NCBI GenBank assembly: GCA_025201345.1
Contig: JAIXMG010000017.1
Coordinates: 1 to 64,000, forward strand
Length of the DNA: 64,000 nt
Source of the DNA: Thamnidium elegans
Lineage: Eukaryota; Mucoromycota; Mucoromycetes; Mucorales; Mucoraceae
Direction: 5' to 3'
In this document: piece by piece, positions 42,917 through 55,483 of the stretch
Layout: each line of letters begins with the position of its first letter
Position numbering within the stretch: the first letter of the stretch is position 1
The notes under the pieces: generated by a model
What the model saw: only the letters and a program-made list of their open reading frames with translations
The model's database searches: none
Told to the model about the DNA's origin: nothing
Program-made: the position numbers and the translations under genes

Positions 42917-45900
42917 ATGGAGTCATTTAATAGACCTCCTCATAACCAAACAGATTCCTATCAATCACTATCACAGTTTGATGAAGAACTACAGCGGCAG
43001 GCTCAATTAGCCCTAGAACAAGAAATGGAAGCATGGAAAGATTTTGAGAATTACTTACCGCCAGTTAGTTATTATTCTACACCTGTGATTGGTAATAATC
43101 AAATGGTTGGTATGGTGAACCCACCAAACATCAATGTGTCTCAACCCAACAACACTGCCTTGTATAATCAATGGGATACTGCTGAAACAAACCAAATAAA
43201 TCAACAAACTAGTCCTCACTCACCACCACAACCATTTGGAAGTCCAGACTCTTTACATGAACCTTCAGATAAATTATTCTATCCACATCCTTCTCCTATT
43301 TCTGCTTACCATACACCTTCCGAAACTCCAACAAATTCACCTAAAGCTGATATCTATTCTACTCCAATAAACCATCCTATTAAAAAAAACCCACCATACC
43401 AAGGTAAAAATAAAATAAAAAGCTTACATAATAATAGTTTGTTTTTAATTGTATTCCGTTTTACATAAAATTAGACAAGGTTATTATTCAACCTTTAGCT
43501 AGAAAAACATCAAAAGTGATAGATACCAAACCTCCTCCACTGCTAAAAAAGAAGGCGCATAACGTAATTGAACGTCGTTACCGTAACAATATCAACGACT
43601 GTATTACCGAATTAAAAAATGCTGTTCCGGCTTTAGTCCATGCCAAAATCAAGACTAGCACCAAACCTTCCGACGACGATGAAGAAGACGGTGCCGAATT
43701 TCTTGACGGTGTAGCTATTGCCAAAAAACTCAATAAAGCAACCATATTACGTAAAGCAACCGAATATATCTTATACTTGAAAAGAACAGAACATGAACTA
43801 TCTGTTGAAAACAGTACATTACAACATCTATTAAGTCAATTACCTGGTGGACAAGATGTATTGGCTAGATACTTGGTGCAAAAGAATCAACGTGAACAAG
43901 AATTTAAAAGACAGTGCTTACAAGAACGTGCTGTACAAAAGCATCAGGAACGGAAGCATCGTAAAGACTCTAAAAAGAGGTCTCGTAATGAAGAAGAAGA
44001 AGAAGAAGAAGAAGATATTTATTTTACAAAAGATAGATTATCATCTCCTGTAGCTATTCGACAAAAGCTAGATCACAATAATAATAATAATAATAATAAT
44101 ACTTCTGTTTCTAATCGCATTTTTATGGCTGTCTTCATGGCCATCAGTTTATTCTCTGCTTCTCCTCTATCTGCCGGTCCTACCTCCAAAGAACAATTCG
44201 AAAACCATAACCATATCTCTCGTACTGCAGAAGAACTTGCCAACTTTTCAAATGGTAGTTCAACTACATCATATTTTGGTTCTTTATTCCCGCTTTCTGA
44301 TGGTTGGTAAGATATAAATATATGATATATACTTTTTAAAAAAAACTAAACTTTCAATTTGTTTAGGTCCGCAATTCGATCTACGGTATTTGCCATATGC
44401 CTTATCCAACTCCTTCTCCCCATGTTTCGTTTCTGGTTCTCATACGGCTTTATCAAAGTACGCCGAGTGAACAAGAAAACACGTACGACAACCAGCAACA
44501 AATCGAGTTTAAATGGTAATCTAGCTGCGCATGTGACACCATTGACCCCAGGTGATCAAAAGTGTATGCAAATCTACACCATACTTGTCAAGTCACTTGA
44601 AAACGAGCCTCATACCAAGAGAGATACCATATTACCACAAAAGCACTATAGCCGTATTGCATTCTATATTTTACTTGTAAAAGAAATCATTCGATTTATA
44701 TCTCGTCATTGGCTTGGTTATGAAATCTTGTACGATGATCAAAACGTAACTCCGCAAGAACAATGGGTGCAAGCATGTAAATGGATAAAGTTAAATGAAG
44801 TAGAATGTTTAGGTGGTAATCCACAGGTCACTAGATGTTCCATGCTTTATTCTTGCTTTCATATGATGAACTTAATTGAGTTAATGGAAGATGACGAAAA
44901 TGAGTACGTGGAGCAATCTCGTTCTCGTGTTTATGCTACGGCTGCTTTACAAATGGCCCTCGTTATTCCTCACCATGGTATCTCTGAATTACTTTCTCGT
45001 TACTTTTGGAGATTGGCCATGTATGAATCCGGTCTTGAAGACGATACATTAATGCGTGCCTTAATTTTTGATTGCCACGAAGATGATGGTGAAGACCGTA
45101 TTGAAGTTATGTTAAAATCAAGAGCATGGTACGAAACAGTTGAAGTGATGAATCAACAACTTGAACATTTTGGAAACTCTGAAGCTCGTGGCCTTTCTCT
45201 TTCCATGACCGCACCTGTTCTTTTACCTGTCGGTATTTTATCTACACTTCATTTGCTTGACAATTTACAAACTCAATTTGGTCGTTTAATTATTTCTATT
45301 ACTGCCAAACCTTCTGCTGATAAACAAGAACAATCTGACTTTAGCGAGACTGCATTTGCTCAATTATTGGATATCACCGACCCAATTGACAATAATGAAA
45401 AAATGGACGATTATCATCGTTTAGCTCATTGGTTAGCTGCCGTTGGCGCTACTGTAGAAGCTCTCTGGAAGAGTGATACAGAAACCGCTGAAAGCCTGAT
45501 TAATATATTAATTCAAAAAGTGCCACGTTCACTTGTATCACGCGAGATCACTGGCGGCAATAGTCGGGACTTGGTTGGCCATAAGGATCGTATGAATCAA
45601 TTGGACGAATTGACAAAAAAGAGCATGATTCATATTTTGATTGGCTCTACTTTATTAAAACAAGGTCATGAACAACAACGTCAAGGTGTAGAAGAGTTAT
45701 GGAAGGCTGAACAAATTAAAGAAAACATGAAAAAGATACGTACTAAAAAAAACGGTTCTCAAGATTTAGAAAGCTCTGTATTAGCATTAGCTGAATTTGT
45801 TACCGCCGTTACTGGTTTGGAAGCTTGGATCTCTGCTTGGGGTTTAGCTCCTGCGCTGGCTGAACAAAGCGAAGCTTGGGAAAATACCATGACTGAGCAA

Positions 45901-46146
45901 GTGCGTCACTCTAGTTTAAATTTACGTCGTATGATTCGTCATCATTCACTTGATGGTTTAAGAACGAACCAAGCTATAGTTGAACGTCTCACTAGGTTAT
46001 GTTCGTATGTATCTAACCAAGGCGATGAAGTTGATTCTGCTTGTGAATGTTCTGATTTTGAACCAGCTGATACTGTATTGAATGATAACAATTTAGTTGT
46101 TCGTCGTTCTGAAAAAGCACTCGAAATACTTCGTGGTATTTCATAA
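42917..46146 (+). CDS. SRE1: Sterol regulatory element-binding protein (Sre1/SREBP)
   Basis: Three exons (42917-43403, 43475-44306, 44367-46146) encode 1032 residues. Residues 1-160 are a Gln/Pro/Ser-rich activation region. The bHLH starts near 188 with HNVIERRYRNNIND; Y198 is the tyrosine special to SREBPs. A long acidic loop separates the helices, and a leucine-zipper-like helix follows. Two membrane segments (about 377-396 and 445-466) enclose a short lumenal loop, and the C-terminal ~560 residues form the regulatory domain. In the family, low sterol or oxygen leads to cleavage in the membrane region and release of the bHLH part to activate ergosterol genes. Intron 2 splits the Trp codon just before the second membrane segment. 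Confidence 0.94.
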
Positions 46147-46411
46147 AACAATTTGTATTCTCTCTCCCCTCCCCCCTCCTCCTTTTCCTTCTTTTTTTCC
46201 ACATATATATATATATCCTCTTTCTTCATTAGTACCATATCACCCCCTCTCCAAAACAAACTTATATTTCATATTACTTCATAATAAACTTTTTTTTCTT
46301 ACAAAATTTTGGGTTTTATATATATATATAAAAGTAGTGATTTATTTTTCACGATTGATAAAAATATATGATATGTAGAGTTAAAGTATGTACAAATAGT
46401 TGGTTTTTTTC

Positions 46412-46865
46412 TTACTGTAAACTATTTAATTTTTTTATACGTTGATGGTATTCTTGTGTTTCACCTTGTATTTGATTTAATTGATGATGAATACGGTCCA
46501 TATTTTGATCAACCCAATGAATATCCTTGTGCTGGGGTTTCTGTTGCACCAAAGCAAGGTGATGAGTGATATTTTTTAATCGTAAAGCCATAATGCAATG
46601 CGTTAATAAGATTAAAAAGAAGCAGATATAAATAACGATAAGGAAAGATTTACGTTCTTTTTTAGAATCTATCTCTGATATTTGTTTTGGAATATCTTTA
46701 TCGTTTAAATCTAAGTCTTGTAATAATTGTACATTGTCAACAAGTTCCTGAACTAAATATGGCTTATTTAGGATAGAATTTAAGTGACTATAGAGTCTTA
46801 TCTGATCATCTGCTGCATTCTTTTCTATAATAGCTATAGAAAATATGTATGAGTATTTGCAACGC

Positions 46866-46913
<48 letters not shown>

Positions 46914-48835
46914 TCAACTTACAACTGACTAGACCGCTCTTGGAAAATACAATTTGAAATGTCACAAGAAGATGGACCTTATTTTTACTCACACGAGTAA
47001 TGCAGGTACGCAGTTGAATATAGTAAACAGCACCCATTGGCATATCTGGCATCGATTTTTTAGTTGTAACACAAGCATAGTATGGGTACTTGCGATGAAT
47101 TTTTTTTTCTTGAAACAGGGTTTTCACAACTTTGGTTCCTATGTAATTATTTGTTTAAAAAATAATACTAAAAAAAAAAAGGAGAAAACTTACCGGAGGT
47201 AGTGCTCTTGATTCTTCGCTGTCCTACGATTTCACGTGCTCCATGTTGCCAAACGCTTGTCTGTACATTCTCAAAGTTTTCGTAACGTTCTAAAAAGCCT
47301 TTGACAAAACTACTATCAAATAATAATTTAAACATGGCCTCAACAGTGCCAGGAAAAGTTTCATTTATAGCGATACGAGAATATTGTTCACCTTGAACAG
47401 TACAAGGACAAACTCTTGTTTTTTTAATAGGTGTAATTGTAGACGGATATGTTATTTCTCGTTTCAAGCTAGATTCAGGCTGAATAGCAAGTTCACGACG
47501 CCCTCTATAATTTGAATCTGAAACTGATCTTGGTCGTAGTTTAGTAGGGGTATCTTTGATTGTAGTAGAATCGGGTGTCAAGGCCGGTTTAACCGACGCA
47601 ATAGGTATGGTTAATTCTTTTTTATCTTGGGTTAATGATGATGGGTCACTCAAAAGAATTGCAGAGTCATCCGAATTCAAACTATCTTCGTCCTCAGTGT
47701 CTCCATATAAAGAGTTATTATCATCATCGTCGTCAAATGAAGTTGGTATGACAGAATTGACTTTCTTGCTAAGGTCCCAGATTTTTACAATTTGATCATA
47801 TGCCTGATCACGCAAAAGGAAAGAAGCGAAAACATGCTAAATTAAAAAAAGTTGAATATACACATAATATAATATTTTTGACAGTGATATTACTTTAGAT
47901 GTACTTGTTACTATGGTAATACCATTAGGAATAATTCGAGCCGTCATTTTTTTTTCAACTTGTGTAATTTCATCAAAATTGATTACCAACTAAGAAAAAA
48001 AAAAATTAATCTAAATGAAATATACATAAAGGAATTTAAGCTTACATTGGTGACCCAACCAAATATATTTGATTTAAAGCAAACATGGTGTTCAGATATA
48101 AACAGATGTCCTTGTAAAAGAATATCTTTTGATAAAGCACACTTGTAATCTACAGTTATATCATTTTTAATCCCAAAATAGGGGGAAATTTTAGCTTTTT
48201 TTACCTTGAATTAACAAATCATTTTCTCGTACACTTTTGAAAAGCGCGTGAAATTCTTCATTTCGTTTGTTTTTAGCCAATCGGAAATCACAAGCAGTGG
48301 CAAAACTACCGGGCCTTTCACTTCCAGAGAGTATATCAGCTTCAGCTGCCGCTGCTGCCGCCGCCGTCGCCGCACTAGACTCAGTTGCTGTCGCCGGCGC
48401 CGTAGTATTAGATGAATTCGTAGTGAATGAAGATAGCGAAGAATCTGCGCAATCTTTTTTAATTGTGAAAGGTCTTCGAATTGGTAAGCTATAGTGTTTC
48501 TTTTTAGTTGATAATGTTCTACTGATAGTCGAATCATCATTTTGTAAAGACTCATTAGAAGGTACTTTAAGTTGTTCAAGTGACGTGAGTGAAGACGACC
48601 TTTTATCCTCTTCTAATGCTGGTTGCACAGTTAAATTCTCATCGGACAAACGTTTGGATTCTAGGCTGTGACGATTTACTAGAGATATCGTCGAATCTTT
48701 TGCTTTATTCAACATTTTTGCTGCTGAGAATCTACGTTTTACTAGAGGTAAAGACTTTGTTGAACTAATGAGGGCGGAATCGTTTGGTTGGCGATGAAGT
48801 GAATGAGAAGAAAGAGTTAAATTTTTGTCAGGCAT
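46412..48835 (-). CDS. Lam/GRAMD1-type sterol-transfer protein (GRAM-VASt-TM)
   Basis: Six exons (48835-48205, 48149-48046, 47989-47894, 47836-47194, 47138-46923, 46833-46412) encode 703 residues. After a disordered N terminus with an Ala-rich tract comes a GRAM domain (about 195-300: NEEFHALFKSV, LLQGHLFISEHHVCFKSNIFG, FDEITQVEKK). A VASt/StART-like domain follows (about 400-560: SRIAINETFPGTVEAMFKLL), then one membrane helix near the C terminus (FLIVIYICFFLILLTHC). Lam/Ysp proteins anchor in the ER at contact sites and move sterols between ER and plasma membrane. The last intron holds a run of 42 A in the sense direction. Its neighbour on the right strand is SRE1, also a sterol-homeostasis gene. 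Confidence 0.92.
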
Positions 48836-49794
48836 TTTTTTCCCCTTCTTATATATTATCGCAACAATGGGTTATGACGTAGTTCTGATGATAATATAAG
48901 GAAAAAAGGATGATGCTACAAAAAAAAAAAAAAAAAAGAGAGAGAGAGAGAAAGAGAGAATTAAAACAAGGATATATATATGAAAAAAGAGGCACTAAAC
49001 CTTATAGACCAAATGTGAGGCTGTTAGATTGAATATCCGAATATTGTTTACTTTCTTTTTTTCTATAATACAAAAAGGTATATGTTTTACGAATTGTGAT
49101 TCGATGGACTAGAAAATCCATAAGTGTATATATATATATATATATCATTGTTCTTTTATATTCCATAATATTTGAACACTAATGCGTCTCACCAATTCGT
49201 CACATTATGGTTTTTTTTTTAAAAAAAGGAAAGGGCCGATTTCTCCATTGTTTTTTTCTTCGTTGTTGTTATTGTGATACAAACGACAAAAAAGTTTGCA
49301 TTTTGGAGAAGTTTAATTGTCTTGATAGCAAACGTGTGATATTGATACAATAAAGGATAACATGCACGGTTATGGGTAAAACAAATGTCCCGCTCCCATC
49401 TTATTTTTCATCAACCGATACGTTTTTCTATTCTAATTTTAATAAAACGTCATACAGGGCAAAAAGACGTAGGGACAGCAGGGCATAGCATATGAAATTT
49501 CCCGCTGTTTTTTTTTCAGACTGAATACGGTGAAATTAGAGCAAATTTGGAATACTTTTTTGTATGTAGGACAAGAAAACCGTCAAAAATAAAAACATCA
49601 ATTACAATCAAGTATTGTAATAGCAACCAACATAGTAACCTCAAATGCTAGAATTTACCGGGAAAAGATGTGCAATGACATAATATTTTTTAAAAAAGAT
49701 TTAATGAACAATTAACAAAAAAGAGGAGGGGTTTGATGAAGTATGGGGGGATAAAATACAAATTTTACATTATATATACGTAATTTTTTTTTTT
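48836..49794. other. Gene-free intergenic region
   Basis: Contains an AGAGAGAGAG tract near 48936-48950 and a TATATA tract near 49128-49144. No coding signal seen. Confidence 0.5.
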
Positions 49795-50688
49795 TTAGAA
49801 TAAACCAATCTTGGTTTTACCTTCCTTTACTAAAGGAGCGATATGAGCACCAAGGAAAGTAAAGAGATCAGTACGAACTTCTTGAAGATCAAAGATATTG
49901 AATTTCTTTGCATTTCTCTCGGTATCAATAACAACTAATTCCAAATTATCTAATTTCAAATGGCCTTGATCAACAAGTGCTTGGAGACGATTAGGTGTAC
50001 CAATACCCATATGAATTGCTTCGTGTTCTAAAAAGTAAATTTGATCCTCAATCTTGAAATGCTTTGCAAATAACTTTGCTACCTTGGCTGTTGTACTAAA
50101 TTCCTTTAATGCACTATATTATTCCCTCGATAAATTAGTTTACATATACACTTTTTTTTTTTTTAAAAAAAAATATATACTTTACCGTCCAAGGTCAACT
50201 GCACGAATAGCAGAGTGAGTAATAATTAAAGCAACAGGACTAGCAAGAACTGTAGGCTTCTTTGCCAGCTTCTTATGACCAGCAACACCAAATTTGATAA
50301 AATTAGGTAAAGCTTCTAAAACATGTTCTTGTTTAAAATTCTTATTATTGACAAGTCCTGACTCTGGTAAATTTTGTTCTTCCAACTCAACAGAAGATAA
50401 CTTTGGTAAAGAAATCTTTTGACGATCGGCTAAATACTCTGCTTGTACTGAAGGCTCTTCTCCCCAAATGTTGATAGTATCGAAAGGGTTGAGAGCCCTC
50501 TTTTTCTTTTGTTGCTTCTTCTTCTTCTTTTTAGGTTCTTCGGATTCGGGTGCTTTACGTTTTAAAACTGGTGCTTCGTCATCCTCAATAGCTGGTTCAT
50601 TGTCTGAAAAAATAGCCTCTTCTTCTTGGAAATCATCCTCAAAGTCATCAGCTGATGCTTGCTTCTGTTTAGTTTCAACTGTAGCCAT
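49795..50688 (-). CDS. CMS1: Cms1-like 90S pre-ribosome factor
   Basis: Two exons (50688-50186, 50113-49795) encode 273 residues, close to yeast Cms1. An acidic N terminus (FEDDFQEEEAIFSDNEP) is followed by a Lys-rich nuclear/nucleolar signal (EEPKKKKKKQQKKKRALNP). The folded part resembles half of a DEAD-box ATPase without Walker A: LIITHSAIRAVDL, MGIGTPNRLQALV and LELVVID. CMS1/CMSS1 proteins associate with the U3-containing small-subunit processome. The start codon lies 220 bp from that of the divergent RRP3-like gene. Confidence 0.9.
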
Positions 50689-50908
50689 ATTATTACAATT
50701 GCAAGTTAAAAAATAATATGCAAAAAAAAAAGGAAAAGAAAAAACGTTTTCACGTCAAAATAGCAACTGCAGTCACTGGACCGTTAATCATCTAGTAACA
50801 GAAGTGGCTTATGTATGTCTTGTAACTGACATTTAATTATTTCTATGTAAAAAAAAAAAGAAAAAAAGGCATAGTAGTTTTTTTTTTCTATTACTCATTA
50901 TACCGATC

Positions 50909-52471
50909 ATGTCCACTGCAGTAGATAAAGAAGCTAAACCTAGTGTTGATATGGAATTGCTTTCCAAGAAGAAGCCAGAGGAAACAACCTTTGCGGAACT
51001 TGTAAGTATAAATCAGTAACTAGATCTACTTTTTTTTTAGATCTGCATTGCTTACCTTTTTTTTTTTTAAAAAAAAAATAGGGTGTTTCTTCTCAATTAT
51101 GTGAAGCTATTGAAAAAATGAAGTTTACACATCCTACCGAGATCCAAAAGGAGTCTATTCCTTGGGCTATTGAAGGCCGTGATATTATTGGCCTTGCTCA
51201 AACTGGTTCTGGTAAAACCGCTGCTTTTGCTATCCCTATTATTCAAAGACTTTGGGATAACCCTCAAGCATTCTTTGCTTGTGTCTTAGCACCTACAAGG
51301 TAAGTTCATTTAATTCAATGATAAAAAAAAATTGGAGAAAGGGAATTGTTTTTTTTTTTACTTATGCGTGTGATAAATAAATAGAGAATTAGCATATCAA
51401 ATTGCAGAAACTTTTGAATCACTCGGTACAGTTATTGGTGTTCGATCAGCAGTCATTGTTGGTGGTATGGATATGATGTCTCAATCAATTGCACTTTCCA
51501 AACGCCCTCACGTCATTGTCTGTACACCTGGTCGTCTCCAAGATCATTTGGAGAACACGAAGGGTTTTAGTTTAAAGAATTTGAAATATTTAGTTATGGA
51601 TGAAGCCGATCGTTTATTAGATATGGATTTTGGACCCAAGATTGATCAAATTCTCAAGGTAATTCCTCGTGAAAGAAACACGTTCTTGTTCTCTGCTACT
51701 ATGACAACAAAGGTTGCTAAACTTCAAAGAGCAAGTTTAAACAAACCTGTCAAGGTTGAAGTTGCCAGTAAATACTCTACTGTAAAGACTCTTTTACAAT
51801 ACTATCTTTTTTTCCCTCTCAAGCACAAGGATTGTTATATGGTTTATCTTTTAAATGAACTTGCCGGTAATTCTACTATTATCTTCACACGTACATGTCA
51901 TGATACACAAAAGATTGCCATCATGTTAAGAAATCTTGGTTTTGCTGCTGTTCCTCTTCATGGGCAATTGCCTCAAGCTAAGCGTTTAGGTGCTCTTAAT
52001 AAATTCAAGGCTGGTGCACGTAATATTTTAGTTGCTACTGATGTTGCTAGTAGAGGTATTGATATCCCTATGGTCGATGTTGTTATCAATTACGATGTAC
52101 CTCAATCATCAAAGGATTATATTCATCGTGTTGGTCGTACAGCAAGAGCTGGTAGATCCGGAAAGTCAGTAACTTTTGTTACTCAATACGATGTAGAATT
52201 AATCCAACGTATCGAAAAAGATTTAGACCACAAGTTGGATCCTTTCCCTTGTGAAAAGGATGAAGTTATGATGTTACAGGAACGTGTTGATGAAGCTCAA
52301 CGTATTGCAACTATAGAATTAAGAGAGACTGATAATGGTAAAAAGTCAAAGCGTGGTAGTCGTAAGGATGATGATGACGATGCTGATCTTGATCAAGAAG
52401 AAAGAACTGGCGCTCAAGGAAAGAGAAAGTATAAGGGTGAACAAAAGAAGAGCGGATACAAGAAACGTTAA
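50909..52471 (+). CDS. RRP3: DEAD-box RNA helicase, Rrp3/DDX47 type
   Basis: Three exons (50909-51001, 51082-51299, 51385-52471) encode 465 residues. Motifs in order: Q motif ([13 protein letters not shown]), [35 protein letters not shown], then helicase C with [12 protein letters not shown] and [30 protein letters not shown] is typical of the Rrp3/DDX47 subfamily. The C terminus is Lys/Arg/Asp-rich. Rrp3 acts in early pre-rRNA cleavages leading to 18S rRNA. The second intron splits the Arg codon of the APTRELA motif. Shares an intergenic region with CMS1. Confidence 0.95.
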
Positions 52472-53068
52472 ACTCTTTCTTTTTTTTTGAAAATAAAATT
52501 GTAAATTATATATAGTATTGCTGGTAAATTTTGTCTGTTTTGAAAAAAAAATAAACGTCTTTTTCAATATCGTATATTGTCGTTATTAGAATTGTGCGCT
52601 TTATCAAGACGAATTTGTTTTAAAATGAAATTTTATTATCAGTATGGTTAAACACAAAGAGTTATTTTTTATTTTAAAATAATTCCTGTACGTATAATAT
52701 TGTTTAAAAATAAACAAATATACATTCCGGCCTTTTATCGCATTACTAAATGCACCTATTTGTTTTGTTTTCAATTGTTGTAATTCTCACTTAATTAAAC
52801 AACACCAAATGAACCTTATGAACAGAAATTCTCTACCGAAAACTGCATTATTATTTTTTAAAGTTTATTAGGTAATATATAAAATAGTCTATAGCTACTT
52901 TTTTTATATATGATAAAATGCATGGGTGTAAGAACATATTTAATAACAAGAATGATGATAATGCCTATTCTTTTTATCCTTTTTTTTTTTCTAGGTAATA
53001 TGTAATAATATCCCTTACACAATATATGTATACATATATACATATTGTATATATACAGTGATTTTGTA
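52472..53068. other. Intergenic DNA between convergent genes
   Basis: About 600 bp of A+T-rich DNA between the RRP3 stop and the stop of the RNase P subunit gene. No gene seen. Confidence 0.45.
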
Positions 53069-53590
53069 TTACAAAGATGACAGAAAGTCACCTAATCCAC
53101 CACCATTATTATTATTCTTTGCTTGAGTACTAGATTTAGATAATAATGCCTTGAGATTATTCTTTTTTCCCTTATTCTTCTTCTTTTTCGAATCCACAGT
53201 AGGTGCCACGGGCACGACAGCAGGTGTATCACTTAAAGGTTTAGGCAACTTTTTCTTATACGATCCATGATACAACGTTATTCGACTACACGTTAAACAA
53301 GTAGTTTGAATTTTATTTTTTCTTTGTTTTCTTTTCTTTTCAGCCTTCTTTTGCACGATTTCTACTCTGCTACTAAGTCCAGGAACTGATATTTGTCCAC
53401 AACTTTTACAGGCTAAACGTTCAATATTCTTTTGAGCAGTTAATTCAAATTCATTAAGTGTATGTTGAAATTCATTTATATAATATCGACTAAGTGAAGG
53501 TACGGTTGAAAACATTTCAAAACCTGCCGTGAATAAAAAGTCAAGTCTATTTGTTTGCTGTAAGGTCTGTAATGAGTTATTATTAGCCAT
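53069..53590 (-). CDS. RNase P/MRP protein subunit (Rpr2/Rpp21/Snm1 family)
   Basis: Single exon of 173 residues. The N-terminal helices (TNRLDFLFTAGFEM) precede a zinc-ribbon: first pair CKSCGQ, basic linker (KKAEKKRKQRKNK), second pair CLTCSRIT followed by LYHGSYKK. This CxxC..CxxC arrangement with a central basic stretch defines Rpr2/Rpp21/Snm1 proteins, which help process pre-tRNA 5' ends (RNase P) or pre-rRNA (RNase MRP). The C terminus is Lys- and Asn-rich. Which of the two complexes it serves cannot be told from the sequence. Confidence 0.9.
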   Translation of the reverse strand: MANNNSLQTLQQTNRLDFLFTAGFEMFSTVPSLSRYYINEFQHTLNEFELTAQKNIERLACKSCGQISVPGLSSRVEIVQKKAEKKRKQRKNKIQTTCLTCSRITLYHGSYKKKLPKPLSDTPAVVPVAPTVDSKKKKNKGKKNNLKALLSKSSTQAKNNNNGGGLGDFLSSL

Positions 53591-53871
53591 TGTTGGAAGT
53601 TATGTAAAGCAATAAAAAAAAAAAATATGTAAGAAAAAACAAAGGTAAATTTGAAAAGTGGCTTGTTTTTGCGTATAATCGAAAAAAATCAAATCAAATC
53701 AAATTACTTAAGCTGTTACGTTAGCGATAGAAATATGTATGAAACAAACTACCGGATACTTTTTGATGTGTAAAAAAATAGACCAACTTGTATTTTATTC
53801 GTAACATACCAAGTAAAAAAATATTTTACAAAGAGCTGGTGTGTTGTTATGGCTGACATTCTTCATTCGAG

Positions 53872-53879
53872 TATAAATA
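53872..53879 (+). promoter_or_regulatory. TATA box of the serine-rich secreted protein gene
   Basis: TATAAATA about 65 bp upstream of ATG 53944. Confidence 0.55.
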
Positions 53880-53943
53880 GGCTAATAATTTGGTATATTA
53901 TCTTTATAAATTTTATAAAAACATTATATCCTTACTCAATAAA

Positions 53944-54561
53944 ATGAAGTTCTTCACTATCTCTGCTATTCTCGCTCTCGTTGCTTGTGCTTCTGCCGTT
54001 CCCGCTGGACACATGGAGTAAGTATCTACACATTTATAAACCATATATCAGTGTTTACTAAACAACATTTATATTGAATAGCTTGGCCAAGCGTTCTATC
54101 ATCGCTACCAATACCATTGTTAAGGATGGATCAACCTATTACGAAGTTATTAACTTGTACACTTCTGTTAAAACCGATACCACCACTCTTGTTGACACTG
54201 TTACGCAAACCCATACAGATGTTTCCTATATTTGTAAGTATATATACATAAGAGATCGCATAAAAAAGCAGTATAGATAACACTTTTTAATTTTTCATTA
54301 GATGCTTACTCTGGTACTGATACCGCCGGTATTATTAGCAGACTTCAAAAGGGTCTTTCTGGAATCATTGACCCCGCAGGACCTTCTTCTTCTTCTTCTT
54401 CAGACTCTTCTTCTTCATCCTCTTCTTCTGACTCTTCCAGCTCTGACTCTTCCAGCTCTGACTCTTCCAGCTCTGACTCTTCCAGCTCTGCTTCTTCTTC
54501 TTCCTCCAGTTCCGACTCTTCTAGTTCCGCATCAAGCAGCTCCAGCTCTTCCGGCCCTTAA
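53944..54561 (+). CDS. Serine-rich secreted protein with Kex2-like site
   Basis: Three exons (53944-54017, 54082-54233, 54302-54561) encode 161 residues. MKFFTISAILALVACASAVP is a signal peptide; LAKR at about residues 26-29 looks like a Kex2 processing site just downstream. A short Thr-rich region (TDTTTLVDTVTQTHTDV) is followed by a C-terminal Ser tract with repeated SDSSSS units, encoded by tandem 15-base repeats. There is no hydrophobic tail, so a GPI anchor is unlikely. The serine tract is probably O-mannosylated and wall- or surface-associated; this is inference. Confidence 0.85.
54429..54488 (+). repeat. 15-bp coding tandem repeat (Ser/Asp)
   Basis: Four head-to-tail units of GACTCTTCCAGCTCT or a close variant encode SDSSSS-type repeats in the secreted protein. 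Such arrays often vary in copy number between strains. Confidence 0.8.
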
Positions 54562-55483
54562 TTTATCTCAGTAGAATTTTTTAAATCGATGTCTATCTAC
54601 TTTTTTTTCACACTTAACTTATTCCATTAAGAGATACATCTCTCAGATTAGTATTAAAAAAATTTAATGATAATAAAAAAAAAATTATAAACTTTTTTTT
54701 CTTCTACATATTTCCTTTTTACAAAAGCTGCTTTTTAGAGTATCAAGTCTTTTATAATGTTCTAATTAAGAGGGGGAGTACACTTACCACCCTTTTTTTT
54801 TTATGTCGCTAACGCGTACTGGGATTTCTCTTTCTTGTTAGTATTTGAATGTAAACCTAGATCGGCATTGAATACGCGCATAGAATTGATTTCATATATA
54901 TAATTGTTGGCATAAAACAACCTATTTTGGAAGAATGCGTAACCAAAATTTTCCCTACTCATTAAAGCCGTTTGATTACTACTTAGTTAGGCGGAATATA
55001 AATGAAATAAACATTTTTTGCAAGGGAAAAACATAATAACTTGTTCCTGCCTACTGGGCCAGCGTTTCAGTTTCAACTACTAACGGATTCTTTGGTTGCG
55101 CTTATTTTTTTTATTTTTTTTCCCCTATGTATGAAAATAATAGCCGTATATTAAAATCAAATTTTGTTATAGTTAATATACTCAATAACTAGACAAGTTA
55201 TAATTATACAGTACGATAAGAAAGTCTTTAATAAGGCCTCCGATAACTGGTATCCATTATACTATAGAAACATATAAGGTAGGTAAACTGGCTTCTTAGT
55301 GTATACATTTCATCTGAGCTTTCTTGCAGGAAAATTTGATGACGTGGCTGATTGGCTTCGCGGCCGCGCGTTCTAGTTCAGAAAAGTCACTTTTTTTTTC
55401 TCTCTCGCCTGGATATTTAGAAGGGACGCGAATACACTGCAGGACACTTATATTTCTCTCTCTTTTTTTTTGTTATATAAAAA
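54562..55483. other. Intergenic region upstream of PSMA1/PRE5
   Basis: About 0.9 kb without a supported gene. It contains one GCGGCCGCG (about 55361-55369), rare in this A+T-rich window, and a pyrimidine-rich tract just before the next start. Confidence 0.45.

Noticed and set aside
43847..44053. 68-codon frame inside SRE1 exon 2
   Set aside because: Out-of-frame overlap with the bHLH gene; its poly-Lys end is from a GAA repeat read in another phase.
48211..48579. 122-codon frame overlapping exon 1 of the LAM-type gene
   Set aside because: Arg/Gln-rich artefact of the Ala-rich GCC repeat in another frame.
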